Source: an uncultured Cohaesibacter sp. (GTDB taxonomy: Bacteria > Pseudomonadota > Alphaproteobacteria > Rhizobiales > Cohaesibacteraceae). Taken from it: a stretch of DNA of 64,000 bases. The translations under genes and the position numbers were made by a program. The stretch is taken from the NCBI RefSeq assembly GCF_963666525.1, contig NZ_OY762905.1, positions 2,524,001 to 2,588,000 of the forward strand. Reading direction: 5' to 3'. The notes beneath the pieces are model-generated. The model had not been told where the DNA came from, searched no databases, and was given only the letters and a program-made list of their open reading frames with translations. Each line of letters opens with the position of its first letter. The stretch's first letter is position 1. Positions 1 to 8,769 of the stretch are shown here, piece by piece.

Positions 1-1340
1 TCTGCATCCACTTGCACAGCCTGCAGCCAGGGCGACTTGCCGACCAGCTGGCCCGGCTCGCGTCCCTTGCGCTCCAGAAGCACGGTCATTTCCGTGCCGA
101 CCTTGGACGCATTGAAATCCTTCTGCTGCTGGTTGAGCAGCTCCTGCAAACGATAGAGGCGCTCGGACTTGACCGCTTCTTCAACCTGCTCCTCGCTGTC
201 GGCCGCCGGCGTGCCGGGGCGCGGCGAATATTTGAAGCTGAAGGCCGAAGCATAGGTTACCTCGCGCACGATGCGCATGGTGTCCTCGAAGTCCTCGTCC
301 GTCTCGCCGGGAAAACCGACGATGAAATCGCCTGAAAGGGCAATGTCTGGCCGCGCTGTACGGATCCGGTCGATGAGGCGGACATAGTCGTCATATGTGT
401 GCTGGCGATTCATCGCCTTCAGCACACGGTCCGACCCCGCCTGAACCGGCAGATGCAGATAAGGCATCAGGATGTCGAGATCCCGATGGGCTGCCATCAG
501 GCTGTCGTCCATGTCGCGCGGATGGCTGGTGGTATAGCGCAGCCGGTCGATGCCGTCTACTTCGGCAAGCCGGAACAGCAGTTCACCAAGGCCCCAATCG
601 CCGCCATCCGGGCTTTCGCCGTGATAGGCGTTGACATTCTGCCCAAGCAGCGAAAGCTCACGCACCCCGGCAGCAGCCAGCTTTTCCGCTTCATGCAGGA
701 TCTGGCTGACAGGGCGCGAAACCTCGGCACCGCGGGTATAGGGCACGACACAGAAACTGCAGAATTTGTCGCAACCTTCCTGAACGGTCAGGAAGGCGCT
801 GACGCCGCGCTTGCGGGTGACGTCCTTGCGGGCATCGGGCAGAACCGCGAACTTGTCCTCAAGCGGGAAGTCGGTTTCCAACACGCGCTCGCCATGGCCT
901 GCCTTGTCGAGCAGGTCGGGCAGCTTGTGATAGGCCTGAGGCCCCACCACCAGATCAACCACGGGGGCTCGACGGATGATTTCCTGCCCTTCGGCCTGGG
1001 CTACACATCCGGCGATGCCGATTTTCATGTCGCCCTTGCCGTCCCTTGCCCGCTTCTCCTTGACCTGACGAATGCGGCCAAGCTCGGAATAGACTTTCTC
1101 TGCGGCCTTCTCGCGAATATGGCAGGTGTTGAGGATCACCAGATCCGCATCTTCCATGGTTTCGGTCGGGCTGTATCCCTTGGTCGCCAGGCTGTCCATC
1201 ATCCGGTTGGAATCATAGACGTTCATCTGGCAGCCATAGGTTTTCACAAAGACTTTCTTGTCTTCAAAAGCAGTCATATCGGGCTTGTCCGGGTCTCGTT
1301 CGTGTCTCAGAGCGTCAGGGGGCTCGGGAAGGTCAGTCAT
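1..1340 (-). CDS. miaB: tRNA-2-methylthio-N6-dimethylallyladenosine synthase MiaB (3' end cut by window edge)
   Basis: Radical-SAM methylthiotransferase that adds the 2-methylthio group to i6A37 in tRNAs reading UNN codons. The frame enters from the left edge, so its stop lies outside; about 446 codons are present. Near the N-terminus is the UPF0004 signature KTYGCQMN, followed by a conserved cysteine in NTCHIRE. The radical-SAM cluster CDKFCSFC lies around residue 189. The last codons ([16 protein letters not shown]) are a TRAM-domain sequence, so only a short C-terminus is missing. I used the ATG at 1340; an in-frame ATG at 1277, closer to the conserved start of the domain, is possible because neither has a strong Shine-Dalgarno sequence. 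It follows plsC by about 105 bp on the same strand. Confidence 0.95.
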   Translation of the reverse strand, partial: MTDLPEPPDALRHERDPDKPDMTAFEDKKVFVKTYGCQMNVYDSNRMMDSLATKGYSPTETMEDADLVILNTCHIREKAAEKVYSELGRIRQVKEKRARDGKGDMKIGIAGCVAQAEGQEIIRRAPVVDLVVGPQAYHKLPDLLDKAGHGERVLETDFPLEDKFAVLPDARKDVTRKRGVSAFLTVQEGCDKFCSFCVVPYTRGAEVSRPVSQILHEAEKLAAAGVRELSLLGQNVNAYHGESPDGGDWGLGELLFRLAEVDGIDRLRYTTSHPRDMDDSLMAAHRDLDILMPYLHLPVQAGSDRVLKAMNRQHTYDDYVRLIDRIRTARPDIALSGDFIVGFPGETDEDFEDTMRIVREVTYASAFSFKYSPRPGTPAADSEEQVEEAVKSERLYRLQELLNQQQKDFNASKVGTEMTVLLERKGREPGQLVGKSPWLQAVQVDA

Positions 1341-1445
1341 TTTTCAGAGCAAAGCCTGTAGCGCGTTTTCCCGTTCTTGCAAAGGGAAAAGGGCTGAAAT
1401 TGGCCCGTAAAGGTCGCGATTTGGTGAATCCGTTGCCAAAGAACA

Positions 1446-2315
1446 TCACCGATCCTTGCGTCGCCGCCTGCCGCTGTAGTGATGCAGATCGCGCAGCATG
1501 GTCTGGCGGACCGAGGTCTCTGCGGCTTTGGCGGCATCCTTGCGGTCGATGTTCGGATCGAACAGGATCGGGTCGCCGTAGGTGAGGGTGACGTCAAGCG
1601 CGCCTTCTTTCATGAGGGTCCACAGGTGCGGCACCAGATCCATGTCGCCATACCATGCGGCCATGGGACGGTGTTGGCGGCCCATCGGCAAGCCATGCAG
1701 TGCGGTGTAGGCGATCGACAGTGGCTGAATCCAGACCTTGCCCTCTATGGCCGGGCCGTTCGGGTCGGAGGTCATCGCCGCCTTGGCTGCGCCGATCAGG
1801 GCGGAGCGGAAGGGGAGCACCCGGTTGCCGTCCGACGAGGTGCCTTCGGCAAACAACACCATGGCATCACCTTCCTTGAGGCGCCGGGCGATCTCGCGGG
1901 CGACGGCTCCGGTGGCCGAGCGCTTTGTGCGATTGACGAAGATCGAGCGTTGCAGTTTGGCAAACAGCCCAAAAATGGGCCAGTTGGCGACCTCGGATTT
2001 GGCAATGAAGGACAGCGGCTGCAGGCTGCCCAACACGACAATATCGGTCCATGAACAATGGTTGGCAGTGATCAGCACTGCGCCGTCACGGATCGGCTTG
2101 CCGTTGATCGTCTTGCGAATCCCCAGGGTGAAGCAGCCGACCCGATGGAACAGTACGGGAATCCAGCGCTTGCTCGGCAAGTTCAGCGTAACGGAAAGAT
2201 ACTGTAGCGGAATCAGCACAACCGCGACCAGCGCAATCATCGTCACCGCGATGGAGGCGCGGACGGAGGAAAGGGAAAAGCGCGGTTGATTGGACCGGGA
2301 CCGTAGAATTGTCAT
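1446..2315 (-). CDS. plsC: 1-acyl-sn-glycerol-3-phosphate acyltransferase (PlsC family)
   Basis: Membrane acyltransferase of the PlsC/LPLAT family, expected to acylate lysophosphatidic acid to phosphatidic acid in phospholipid synthesis. The 289-residue protein has one hydrophobic N-terminal segment at about 21-42. The catalytic HX4D motif is NHCSWTD (H86, D91), and the substrate-binding motif FAEGTSSDG (EGT at 157-159) is followed by PFRSAL. It lies between mur/fur and miaB on the same strand with short gaps, an arrangement usual in Hyphomicrobiales. A related LPLAT with another acceptor, for example in ornithine-lipid synthesis (OlsA), cannot be excluded from motifs alone. Confidence 0.88.
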   Translation of the reverse strand: MTILRSRSNQPRFSLSSVRASIAVTMIALVAVVLIPLQYLSVTLNLPSKRWIPVLFHRVGCFTLGIRKTINGKPIRDGAVLITANHCSWTDIVVLGSLQPLSFIAKSEVANWPIFGLFAKLQRSIFVNRTKRSATGAVAREIARRLKEGDAMVLFAEGTSSDGNRVLPFRSALIGAAKAAMTSDPNGPAIEGKVWIQPLSIAYTALHGLPMGRQHRPMAAWYGDMDLVPHLWTLMKEGALDVTLTYGDPILFDPNIDRKDAAKAAETSVRQTMLRDLHHYSGRRRRKDR

Positions 2316-2382
2316 GCACGAAAACCTCGATCAGATGACCATGGGATCTGGTCTGGTCCCGACCAAAGGCAAAGGCTGGGCA

Positions 2383-2814
2383 CTATTTGTCTGATTCTTC
2401 TAACGGCACACCATAAAGCTCGAGCCTGTGATCAACAAGCTTGAAACCGAGGCGGCGTGCGACTTCTTCCTGCAGGCGCTCGATTTCCGCATCCCGGAAC
2501 TCGATGACCTTGCCGGTGCGCAGGTTGATCAGGTGATCATGATGCTCTTCGGTGATGGTCTCATAACGCGACCGGCCATCCCGGAAATCATGCCGTTCGA
2601 TGATCCCGCTATCCTCGAACAGCTTGACCGTTCGATAGACCGTGGAAATGGAGATATTGCTGTCGATCTTGACGGAGCGGGCATACAGTTCCTCGACATC
2701 AGGATGATCCATGGCACGATCGAGAACACGGGCGATCACCCGCCTTTGCTCGGTCATCCGCATGCCAGACCTGGCGCATAATTCTTCTATGGTCGTCTTG
2801 GTGTCTGTTGTCAT
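2383..2814 (-). CDS. mur: Fur-family metal regulator, Mur (manganese) type
   Basis: Metal-dependent repressor of 143 residues: an N-terminal winged helix (about 15-85, with the recognition-helix region ISISTVYRTVKLFEDSGI) and a C-terminal dimerisation and metal domain. The histidine cluster HHDH (91-94) is kept. The position that carries a CxxC zinc motif in classical Fur reads INLRTGKVIEF here, with Asn97 and Thr100 in place of the cysteines. That pattern matches alphaproteobacterial Fur proteins that act as the manganese regulator Mur. The start overlaps the rimI stop by 4 bp, so it is probably co-transcribed and translationally coupled. Whether it responds to Mn or Fe is inferred, not seen. 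Confidence 0.87.
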   Translation of the reverse strand: MTTDTKTTIEELCARSGMRMTEQRRVIARVLDRAMDHPDVEELYARSVKIDSNISISTVYRTVKLFEDSGIIERHDFRDGRSRYETITEEHHDHLINLRTGKVIEFRDAEIERLQEEVARRLGFKLVDHRLELYGVPLEESDK

Positions 2815-3350
2815 AGCGATGATGCCTTCTCTTCCCCTTCCGGGGTGCCCAGTATGCGACGCTTGCCCAGTGGTTCGATCTGCATGATCCAGGCGGTCGA
2901 TGCCTGCCCGTTGTCGTGGAGATAATATCCCTTGCGTTCCCCCACTTTAGTGAAACCGAAGCGTTCGTAAAGGGATAATGCAGCTTTGTTGTGCGCATCC
3001 ACTTCCAGGAAGAGCTTGGAAATGCGGTTGGCATAGAGCTGGCGGATCATTTCCTGCATCAACTGCCGGCCGCAGCCGCTTTTCTGATGATCCGGATCAA
3101 CCGCAATGGTCAGGATTTCCGCCTCGTCAAGAACCGAGCGCGCCAGCACGAACCCCACCGGCTTGTCGGTAATCCTCAGGGTCGTCCGGCGCAGCACCAG
3201 CGCCTCGACATGCTTGTCCAGCAGCAGTGACTGGAACTCGCTTGATGACCATCCGCGCGAGAAGCAGCGGGCATGGATTTCAGCCATTTCCTCCATATCG
3301 GCGAAGCCGGCAGGCATGACAAGGGATGTCGTCTTCAGCGGAAAAATCAC
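2811..3350 (-). CDS. rimI: [Ribosomal protein S18]-alanine N-acetyltransferase RimI
   Basis: GNAT acetyltransferase of 179 residues that acetylates the N-terminal alanine of S18 in the classical family. Motif A (acetyl-CoA pyrophosphate loop) is QKSGCGRQLM at 89-98. The catalytic Glu and Tyr of RimI align with E117 in LEVDAHN and Y129 in LYERFGF. The start used is a GTG at 3350 preceded by the purine-rich GGGAAGAAGAAC; an ATG at 3317 is an alternative that removes 11 residues. It lies downstream of tsaB and overlaps mur by 4 bp. A tsaB-rimI pairing is common and fits the annotation. Confidence 0.88.
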   Translation of the reverse strand: MIFPLKTTSLVMPAGFADMEEMAEIHARCFSRGWSSSEFQSLLLDKHVEALVLRRTTLRITDKPVGFVLARSVLDEAEILTIAVDPDHQKSGCGRQLMQEMIRQLYANRISKLFLEVDAHNKAALSLYERFGFTKVGERKGYYLHDNGQASTAWIMQIEPLGKRRILGTPEGEEKASSL

Positions 3351-3493
3351 GTTCTTCTTCCCAGACAGGGCCGCTTTCGGTTGGCCGGTAGATTGAGGCA
3401 GGATCGTAAGGTTACTGGCGGAATCACCACTTTCATGATTTCATCTGGCCGGTGCGGGATCCAGACCCCCAAATGTCGCATTGCGACGGAAAT

Positions 3494-4219
3494 TTACCTG
3501 TGAGCGATTGCCTTGGAGGCCTGCGGCTTGGCGTCCGGCCCTCTGAGATAGAGCGGCGCGGGCGATTCCTGCGGGACCGGCTGGTCGAGTGCCCAGCTGG
3601 CGAGGGCCGCCATGTCCGGGCAGGTTGCTTCAAGGCCTGGCGTGTCATCAAGGCCATGATCGTCTGCCGCCTGCCTTACGAGAGCCGCGCCGCTGCCGAC
3701 CATCAAGAGATTGGTCTGCCCTGCGCAGAGTGCGGCAAAATCAGCCGCGGTCTCGGCACTGGCATCGCAAAGGGGAGAGGGCGCATCGCTGTTGGCAGCA
3801 AGGGCAAAAACCTGACCATAGATCTGATTGCGGCGGGCATCCACAAGCGCGGCAACGCTTCCGGTGTGACCGGCCTTGCGGGCGGTCAGGGCCAACGCCA
3901 GCAGGCTGGACGCGCCGATCACCGGAATTTCGAGCGCCAACCCCAGAGCACGGGCGGTTGCCAGCCCTACGCGTAGGCCGGTGAAACTGCCCGGCCCGAT
4001 CGTCACGGCAATCCGGTCAAGATCCTTGTAGGTCAGTCCGGCTTCTGCCAGTAGCGCCGCCAGTTCGCTCATCAGGTGTTCGGCGTGGCCACGCCCGAGC
4101 ATGATGGATCGACCGAAGCTTTCGGTTTCGCCCTGCGCTCGGACACTCAGCCCGACCGAGCAGGCTTCCAGCGCTGTATCCAGCGCCAGACAGATTTCAC
4201 GCTCTTTGCTCACGATCAT
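3494..4219 (-). CDS. tsaB: tRNA threonylcarbamoyladenosine biosynthesis protein TsaB
   Basis: Partner of TsaD in forming N6-threonylcarbamoyladenosine at position 37 of ANN-decoding tRNAs. The 241-residue protein has the ASKHA-type fold signatures of the family: LALDTALEACSVGL at the N-terminus, GRGHAEHLM, and the strongly conserved ITIGPGSFTGLRVGL-like block (here VTIGPGSFTGLRVGLATARA). It lacks the TsaD metal-binding histidines, as expected for TsaB. A ribosome-binding site CGGAG precedes the ATG. It follows the nfuA-like gene by 41 bp and precedes rimI by about 140 bp. Confidence 0.93.
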   Translation of the reverse strand: MIVSKEREICLALDTALEACSVGLSVRAQGETESFGRSIMLGRGHAEHLMSELAALLAEAGLTYKDLDRIAVTIGPGSFTGLRVGLATARALGLALEIPVIGASSLLALALTARKAGHTGSVAALVDARRNQIYGQVFALAANSDAPSPLCDASAETAADFAALCAGQTNLLMVGSGAALVRQAADDHGLDDTPGLEATCPDMAALASWALDQPVPQESPAPLYLRGPDAKPQASKAIAHR

Positions 4220-4260
4220 GCGGCTCCGCCCGTCTCATGTCTTTGGAGATGCGGGCCGGA

Positions 4261-4815
4261 TCAGACCTGCTGGACTTCCTGAACGTCTGGAATGAAATGG
4301 CGCAGGAGATTCTCGATGCCATGTTTCAGCGTCGCGGTGGCAGAAGGGCAACCGGCACAGGCACCACGCATGGTCAGATAGACCACACCGTCACGATAGC
4401 CGTGGAAGGTGATATCGCCACCATCCTGCGATACGGCAGGGCGGACGCGGGTGTCGAGCAGTTCCTTGATGGTGGCGACGATCTCGGCATCGGCCTCATC
4501 AAAGTCCTCACCACCGGTCGGGGCTGCCTCGTCATGCTTGACGATGGACTGGCCGGACATGAAATGTTCCATGATGGCGCCAAGAATCGCCGGCTTGATG
4601 TGCTGCCAGTCGGCATTGCCCTTGGTGATGGAAACGAAATCGAAGCCGAAGAAAACCCCTTCCACGCCATCAATCGTGAAGAGCTTTTCAGCAAGGGGAG
4701 AAACGGCTGCTTCGCTGGCTGAGCGAAAATCCATGGTACCGGACTCCAGAACGACCTTCCCGGGGAGGAATTTCAGGGTCGCAGGATTGGGTGTCGCTTC
4801 GGTCTGAATAAACAT
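4261..4815 (-). CDS. nfuA: NfuA/NifU-like Fe-S cluster carrier protein
   Basis: Iron-sulfur carrier that delivers 4Fe-4S clusters to apoproteins. The 184-residue protein has an Nfu N-terminal domain (from FIQTEATPNPATLKFLPG) and a C-terminal NifU domain with the cluster-binding motif CAGCPS. The frame is open further upstream to 4881, but the ATG at 4815 has a good ribosome-binding site (AGAAGG, about 6 bases away) and starts exactly where the family starts, so I chose it. The Nfu_N plus NifU layout is the one common in alphaproteobacteria and mitochondria rather than the enterobacterial A-type-domain NfuA. Confidence 0.92.
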   Translation of the reverse strand: MFIQTEATPNPATLKFLPGKVVLESGTMDFRSASEAAVSPLAEKLFTIDGVEGVFFGFDFVSITKGNADWQHIKPAILGAIMEHFMSGQSIVKHDEAAPTGGEDFDEADAEIVATIKELLDTRVRPAVSQDGGDITFHGYRDGVVYLTMRGACAGCPSATATLKHGIENLLRHFIPDVQEVQQV

Positions 4816-4891
4816 AGTGTTTCCTTCTGGAGCGCAGGCGTCGTCTCTGTCTGTGGTGCGGCTCCGCATCATATATGCCATTATGCGTAGG

Positions 4892-4927
4892 AAAGCGTGA
4901 AAAAGTCGAGCACCTTTTTCACGCTTT
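4892..4927 (-). terminator. Stem-loop downstream of uspA, upstream of nfuA
   Basis: A perfect 13-bp inverted repeat (4892-4904 and 4915-4927) with a 10-base loop. The right arm on either strand contains five T residues inside the stem rather than a clear T-run after it. It sits about 115 bp after the uspA stop and about 75 bp before the nfuA start, so it probably separates the two transcripts; a role in the nfuA leader is possible. Confidence 0.5.
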
Positions 4928-5040
4928 GCGTTGCTGAATTACATAGGATTTCCGGCGTGATCTTCAAGAATGATGCCGGTCCGGAATGCCGAATTTGCCT
5001 ATCTTTCCCCGTTTTCTCGCCGAAGTCCAGATCGAGTGCT

Positions 5041-5541
5041 CTAGCAGATCGCCATGATGTCGGCATCAGACAGATCGCCCGGAACGATGGTAACGGGTAG
5101 CGGGAAAGATGCCTTGCCCGACTGGCTCGAAATCGACGCGACCAGAGGGCCGGGGCCTTCCTTGGAACCAACTGCGGCAGCCAGGACCAGAATGCCGATA
5201 TCCTTGTCTTCCTCGATCAGAGCCGTGATCTGTTCGGCAACCTTGCCTTCCCGGACAACGCATTCTGTCGGGATCGGGGCGATTTCATCAACCCGTTCCT
5301 TGAACTGGGCAAGGCGCTCCTGAGCAGCCTCGTGCGCTTCCGCCAGCATGATCTCTTTCACACCAAGCCAGTGGTTGAAATGTTCAAGCTCGACAGCCAC
5401 CATCATCACCAGTGCTCCGCCAGTGGCAGCAGCCCGGTAGGTGGCATAGGTAACGGCGCGATCACATTCCTCGGTGTCATCGACTACGACAAGAAACTTT
5501 CGGAAGTGGCCTTCGTCGTGAATTGTGCGTTTCATCATCAT
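5041..5541 (-). CDS. Universal stress protein (UspA family)
   Basis: A single-domain universal stress protein of 166 residues, cytoplasmic. It opens with the family strand FLVVVDDTEECDRAVTYA and ends with LPVTIVPGDL. The classical ATP-binding loop GX2GX9G(S/T) is not well formed here (GSKEGPGPLVASISSQSGK), so ATP binding is uncertain. The gene starts with three consecutive ATG codons; an AGG about 8 bases upstream supports the first. It stands alone between trpS and the nfuA-like gene, with a stem-loop on both sides. Its specific stress role cannot be told from sequence. Confidence 0.85.
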   Translation of the reverse strand: MMMKRTIHDEGHFRKFLVVVDDTEECDRAVTYATYRAAATGGALVMMVAVELEHFNHWLGVKEIMLAEAHEAAQERLAQFKERVDEIAPIPTECVVREGKVAEQITALIEEDKDIGILVLAAAVGSKEGPGPLVASISSQSGKASFPLPVTIVPGDLSDADIMAIC

Positions 5542-5663
5542 GAAGTGAACCTGCCATGTCGCGCGCGTCTGGGCAAGAGCCGCGTTGGTGAAGTGCCCAG
5601 CCTTTCATGGATAACCACCATAAAGGACCGAGCCGACAATAGATCAACATAATTGACAAAAAA

Positions 5664-5699
5664 CAACCCGGCGTCCAGATGAAATTGGGCGCCGGGTTG
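5664..5699 (-). terminator. Rho-independent terminator of trpS
   Basis: Ten-bp perfect stem (5664-5673 and 5690-5699, CAACCCGGCG and its complement) with a 16-base loop, followed on the minus strand by a run of T residues. It lies 40-80 bp after the trpS stop. Confidence 0.8.
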
Positions 5700-5741
5700 G
5701 CTGCTATTGGTTTCGGTGTCGAAACAATATGATCCGGAGCC

Positions 5742-6818
5742 TTAGCTGCGAATGAAACCGACGATATCCTTGACCTGATCAAGGATCGGGTTGGCAATGG
5801 CGCGGGCCTTCTCGGCCCCTTTTGCCAGAACCGCATCAATATGACCCGGGTCGTCCATCAGCCGGCGCATCTCCTCGGTGATCGGGGAAAGCTTCTCAAC
5901 CGACAGATCAACCAATGCAGGCTTGAAAGTTGAGAATTCCGCGCCGCCGAATTCGCTCAGCACATCTTCTTTGGTCTTGCCGGACAGAGCGGCATAGATG
6001 CCAACCAGGTTGGATGCTTCCGGACGACCGGCAAGGCCGTCAAGCTCGCTGGGCAGGGCGGCCGGATCGGTCTTTGCCTTGCGAATCTTCAAGGAGATGG
6101 TTTCCGCATCATCAGTCAGGTTGATGCGGGCCTTGTCTGAGGCATCGGACGACGACATCTTCTTGGAGCCATCGCGCAGGGACATGACGCGCGGAGCCGG
6201 TCCGCCGATCAGCGGTTCGGTCAACGGGAAGAAGATCTTCTCCGGATCGGTGGTTTCGTTGCGCCCTTCGTTGTCGACGCCATAGCCAAGAGCCGCAATG
6301 CGTTCGGCATAATCGACGTTGAACTTCTGGGCGGTATCGCGGCACAGTTCCACATGCTGCTTCTGGTCTTCACCGACCGGCACATGGGTGGCCTTGTAGA
6401 TCAGGATATCGGCGGACATCAGGTTCGGATAAACGAACAGGCCGGTCGAGACGTTGTCCCGGTTCTTGCCTGCCTTGTCCTTGAACTGGGTCATGCGCGA
6501 AAGCCAACCCATGCGTGCCACGCAGTTGAAGATCCAGCCCAGTTCGGCGTGGGCGGAAACACGGCTCTGATTGAAGACGATATGCTTTTCCGGGTCGATG
6601 CCGGAAGCAAGGAAGCCTGCGGTGACTTCGCGGGTGCGGCGCATCAGGCCCTCAGGGTCCTGAGTGACGGTGATCGCATGCATGTCGACAACAGAGAAAA
6701 TACAATTGTAGGAAGCCTGAAGGTCAACAAACTTGGTGATGGCACCAAGATAGTTGCCCAGATGCAGGTTGCCCGATGGCTGAATGCCGGAGAAAACGCG
6801 TGGCTCGAAACTGGCCAT
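5742..6818 (-). CDS. trpS: Tryptophanyl-tRNA synthetase
   Basis: Class Ic aminoacyl-tRNA synthetase that charges tRNA-Trp; 358 residues, a normal length. The HIGH-type signature is [11 protein letters not shown] (HLGN at 19-22), and the KMSKS loop is KKMSSSD at about 217-223 next to SDKARINL. A ribosome-binding site GAGGA lies seven bases before the ATG. It is downstream of murJ on the same strand with a gap of 177 bp in which I see no leader peptide or attenuator. A clear terminator follows it. Confidence 0.97.
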   Translation of the reverse strand: MASFEPRVFSGIQPSGNLHLGNYLGAITKFVDLQASYNCIFSVVDMHAITVTQDPEGLMRRTREVTAGFLASGIDPEKHIVFNQSRVSAHAELGWIFNCVARMGWLSRMTQFKDKAGKNRDNVSTGLFVYPNLMSADILIYKATHVPVGEDQKQHVELCRDTAQKFNVDYAERIAALGYGVDNEGRNETTDPEKIFFPLTEPLIGGPAPRVMSLRDGSKKMSSSDASDKARINLTDDAETISLKIRKAKTDPAALPSELDGLAGRPEASNLVGIYAALSGKTKEDVLSEFGGAEFSTFKPALVDLSVEKLSPITEEMRRLMDDPGHIDAVLAKGAEKARAIANPILDQVKDIVGFIRS

Positions 6819-6995
6819 TTGGAAATCCTCGTAATGTTGCCCAGGCGGTTGGAAACGCGAGGGGGAGGTAAAAAAGATGCCGCACGGTCACATATTCCAC
6901 GTCAGTTGAGCGCGGCGGGATCGTGCGGCCCGTGGGTTATCGGACAAGCAACAGGCGGATGCAAGTCAATTCCTGCCGCCGCCACCGGTTAGTCA

Positions 6996-8555
6996 CTAAG
7001 ACTTGCGGTTGAAGCGGGTCTTGAATTCTCTCAAGGAGAAAGCACCCGAGCCGATGGTGGCGACCAGAAACAGCAGAACACCGAAGAGAACAAGCCCCGC
7101 CAGAGCGCCCAGCCGGGTCGACAGATGGGCAGCATGCAGCCAGGGAGCCATGACCCCGCTCAGCCAGTAGATCCCGACACCCATGATCAGTGAGGAGAGG
7201 GAAAACAGGATCAGCCGCCGGATCAGCATGGCATCAGCCCGAAAATGGCCGCGCCGCCACAGGGTGACACCGAGCAGCAGGGCATTGACCCAGCCCGCCG
7301 CTGTTGTGGCAATGGCGATGCCCACATGTGCAAGAAACGGAAACAGGATGAGCGAGCCCGCTACATTGATGACCATGCCGATAGTGGCGAACTGCATCGG
7401 GGTCTTGGTATCCTGCCGGGCAAAGAAGCCTGGCGACAGCACCTTGTTGAGCACGAAGGCAGGCAGGCCGAAGGCATAGGCTGCCAGAGCCATCGCGGTC
7501 ATGTGGGTCGCATCGGACGTGAACTGACCACGCTGGAACAGCACGGCGATGATCGGGGCGGGAATGACGGCCAGCGCAATTGCGGCCGGTAACGTCAGGA
7601 ACATGGCAAATTCCATCGCCCGGTTCTGGGCATAGTCGACGGCCACCTCGTTGCCCGCCCGCACCTTGCGCGTCAGGTCCGGCAGCAGCACCACGCCGAT
7701 GGCGATGCCGACAACGCCGAGCGGCAGCTGATAGATGCGGTCGGCATAATAGAGATAGGAAACCGCCCCGGCCTGAAAGGAGGCAATGATCGTGCCGATG
7801 GTGATGTTGAGCTGGGTGACGCCACCGGCCACGATGCCCGGAATGCCAAGCTTGAGCAGCGACTTGACGTGGCTCGTGTAGGCGGGGCGGCGGAAACTGA
7901 TGGGGAAACCGGCCCGCAGCAGCGACCAGACCAGCGCCGCAAGTTGAACGAACCCGGCGGCAAACACACCCCAGGCGAGGAAATAGCCGGCGGTCGGGCC
8001 GTCACTGACCTTGAACAGCAGCACCAGAAGCAGGGTGCCGATCAGCACGATGTTAAGCAGCACCGGTGCAAAGGCGGCCGCCGCAAACCGGCCCAGCGAA
8101 TTGAGAATGCCCGACAGGAAGGCAATCACCGACATGCAGAGCAGATAGGGGAAGGTGATCTGTGTCAGTACCACCGCCAGATCGAATTTGGCCGGATCCT
8201 CGTTGAACCCCGGCGCCAGAATATGGATCATCAATGGCATGGCGATTTCGGCAAGCGCGGTGAAGATTAGCAGCACCATGAGCAGCCCGGCGAGGATTTC
8301 TTCGGCCACGCGCCGCGCACCCTGCGGGCCGTCTTCCTGCAACGATCCGGCAAAGATCGGAATGAAGGCCGAATTGAACGCCCCTTCGGCGAACAGGCGG
8401 CGGAAAAGGTTGGGCAGGCGGAAGGCCACGAAAAAGGCGTCAGCCACCGGACCGGAGCCCAACGTGGCCGCAATCATGATATCCCGGACGAAGCCCAGCG
8501 CCCGGCTGGTCAGCGTGGCCACACCGACGGTGGCAAAATTCTTCAACATCGACAT
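6996..8555 (-). CDS. murJ: Lipid II flippase MurJ
   Basis: Integral membrane protein of the MOP exporter superfamily that flips lipid II across the inner membrane for peptidoglycan synthesis. The 519-residue sequence begins LKNFATVGVATLTSRALGFVRD, the typical MurJ start, and contains about 14 hydrophobic segments. Family motifs include DAFFVAFRLPNLFRRLFAEGAFNSAFIP-type residues near 40-66 and the later ADRIYQLPLGVVGIAIGVV. A strong ribosome-binding site (AAGGAG) precedes the ATG. It follows glnD by 214 bp on the same strand, a neighbourhood well known in Hyphomicrobiales. Confidence 0.96.
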   Translation of the reverse strand: MSMLKNFATVGVATLTSRALGFVRDIMIAATLGSGPVADAFFVAFRLPNLFRRLFAEGAFNSAFIPIFAGSLQEDGPQGARRVAEEILAGLLMVLLIFTALAEIAMPLMIHILAPGFNEDPAKFDLAVVLTQITFPYLLCMSVIAFLSGILNSLGRFAAAAFAPVLLNIVLIGTLLLVLLFKVSDGPTAGYFLAWGVFAAGFVQLAALVWSLLRAGFPISFRRPAYTSHVKSLLKLGIPGIVAGGVTQLNITIGTIIASFQAGAVSYLYYADRIYQLPLGVVGIAIGVVLLPDLTRKVRAGNEVAVDYAQNRAMEFAMFLTLPAAIALAVIPAPIIAVLFQRGQFTSDATHMTAMALAAYAFGLPAFVLNKVLSPGFFARQDTKTPMQFATIGMVINVAGSLILFPFLAHVGIAIATTAAGWVNALLLGVTLWRRGHFRADAMLIRRLILFSLSSLIMGVGIYWLSGVMAPWLHAAHLSTRLGALAGLVLFGVLLFLVATIGSGAFSLREFKTRFNRKS

Positions 8556-8769
8556 GCCAGGCTCCTTCTCTCAGTCCCAACGGCCCAACCAGCGCACTCG
8601 GCACCCATCCCGAAGGACGGGCCTCAGTCTTCAGGACCGGGGCACTGAAAACAGACCCCGAAATGGCCAAACGCCCTTATAGACCTGTTGGGGTCGGTTT
8701 CAATCGCAATTGCCGCCGCCCGACGGTTGCCTGACGCGCTGTCTACAGCATTCGTCCGATAGTGGGCCT

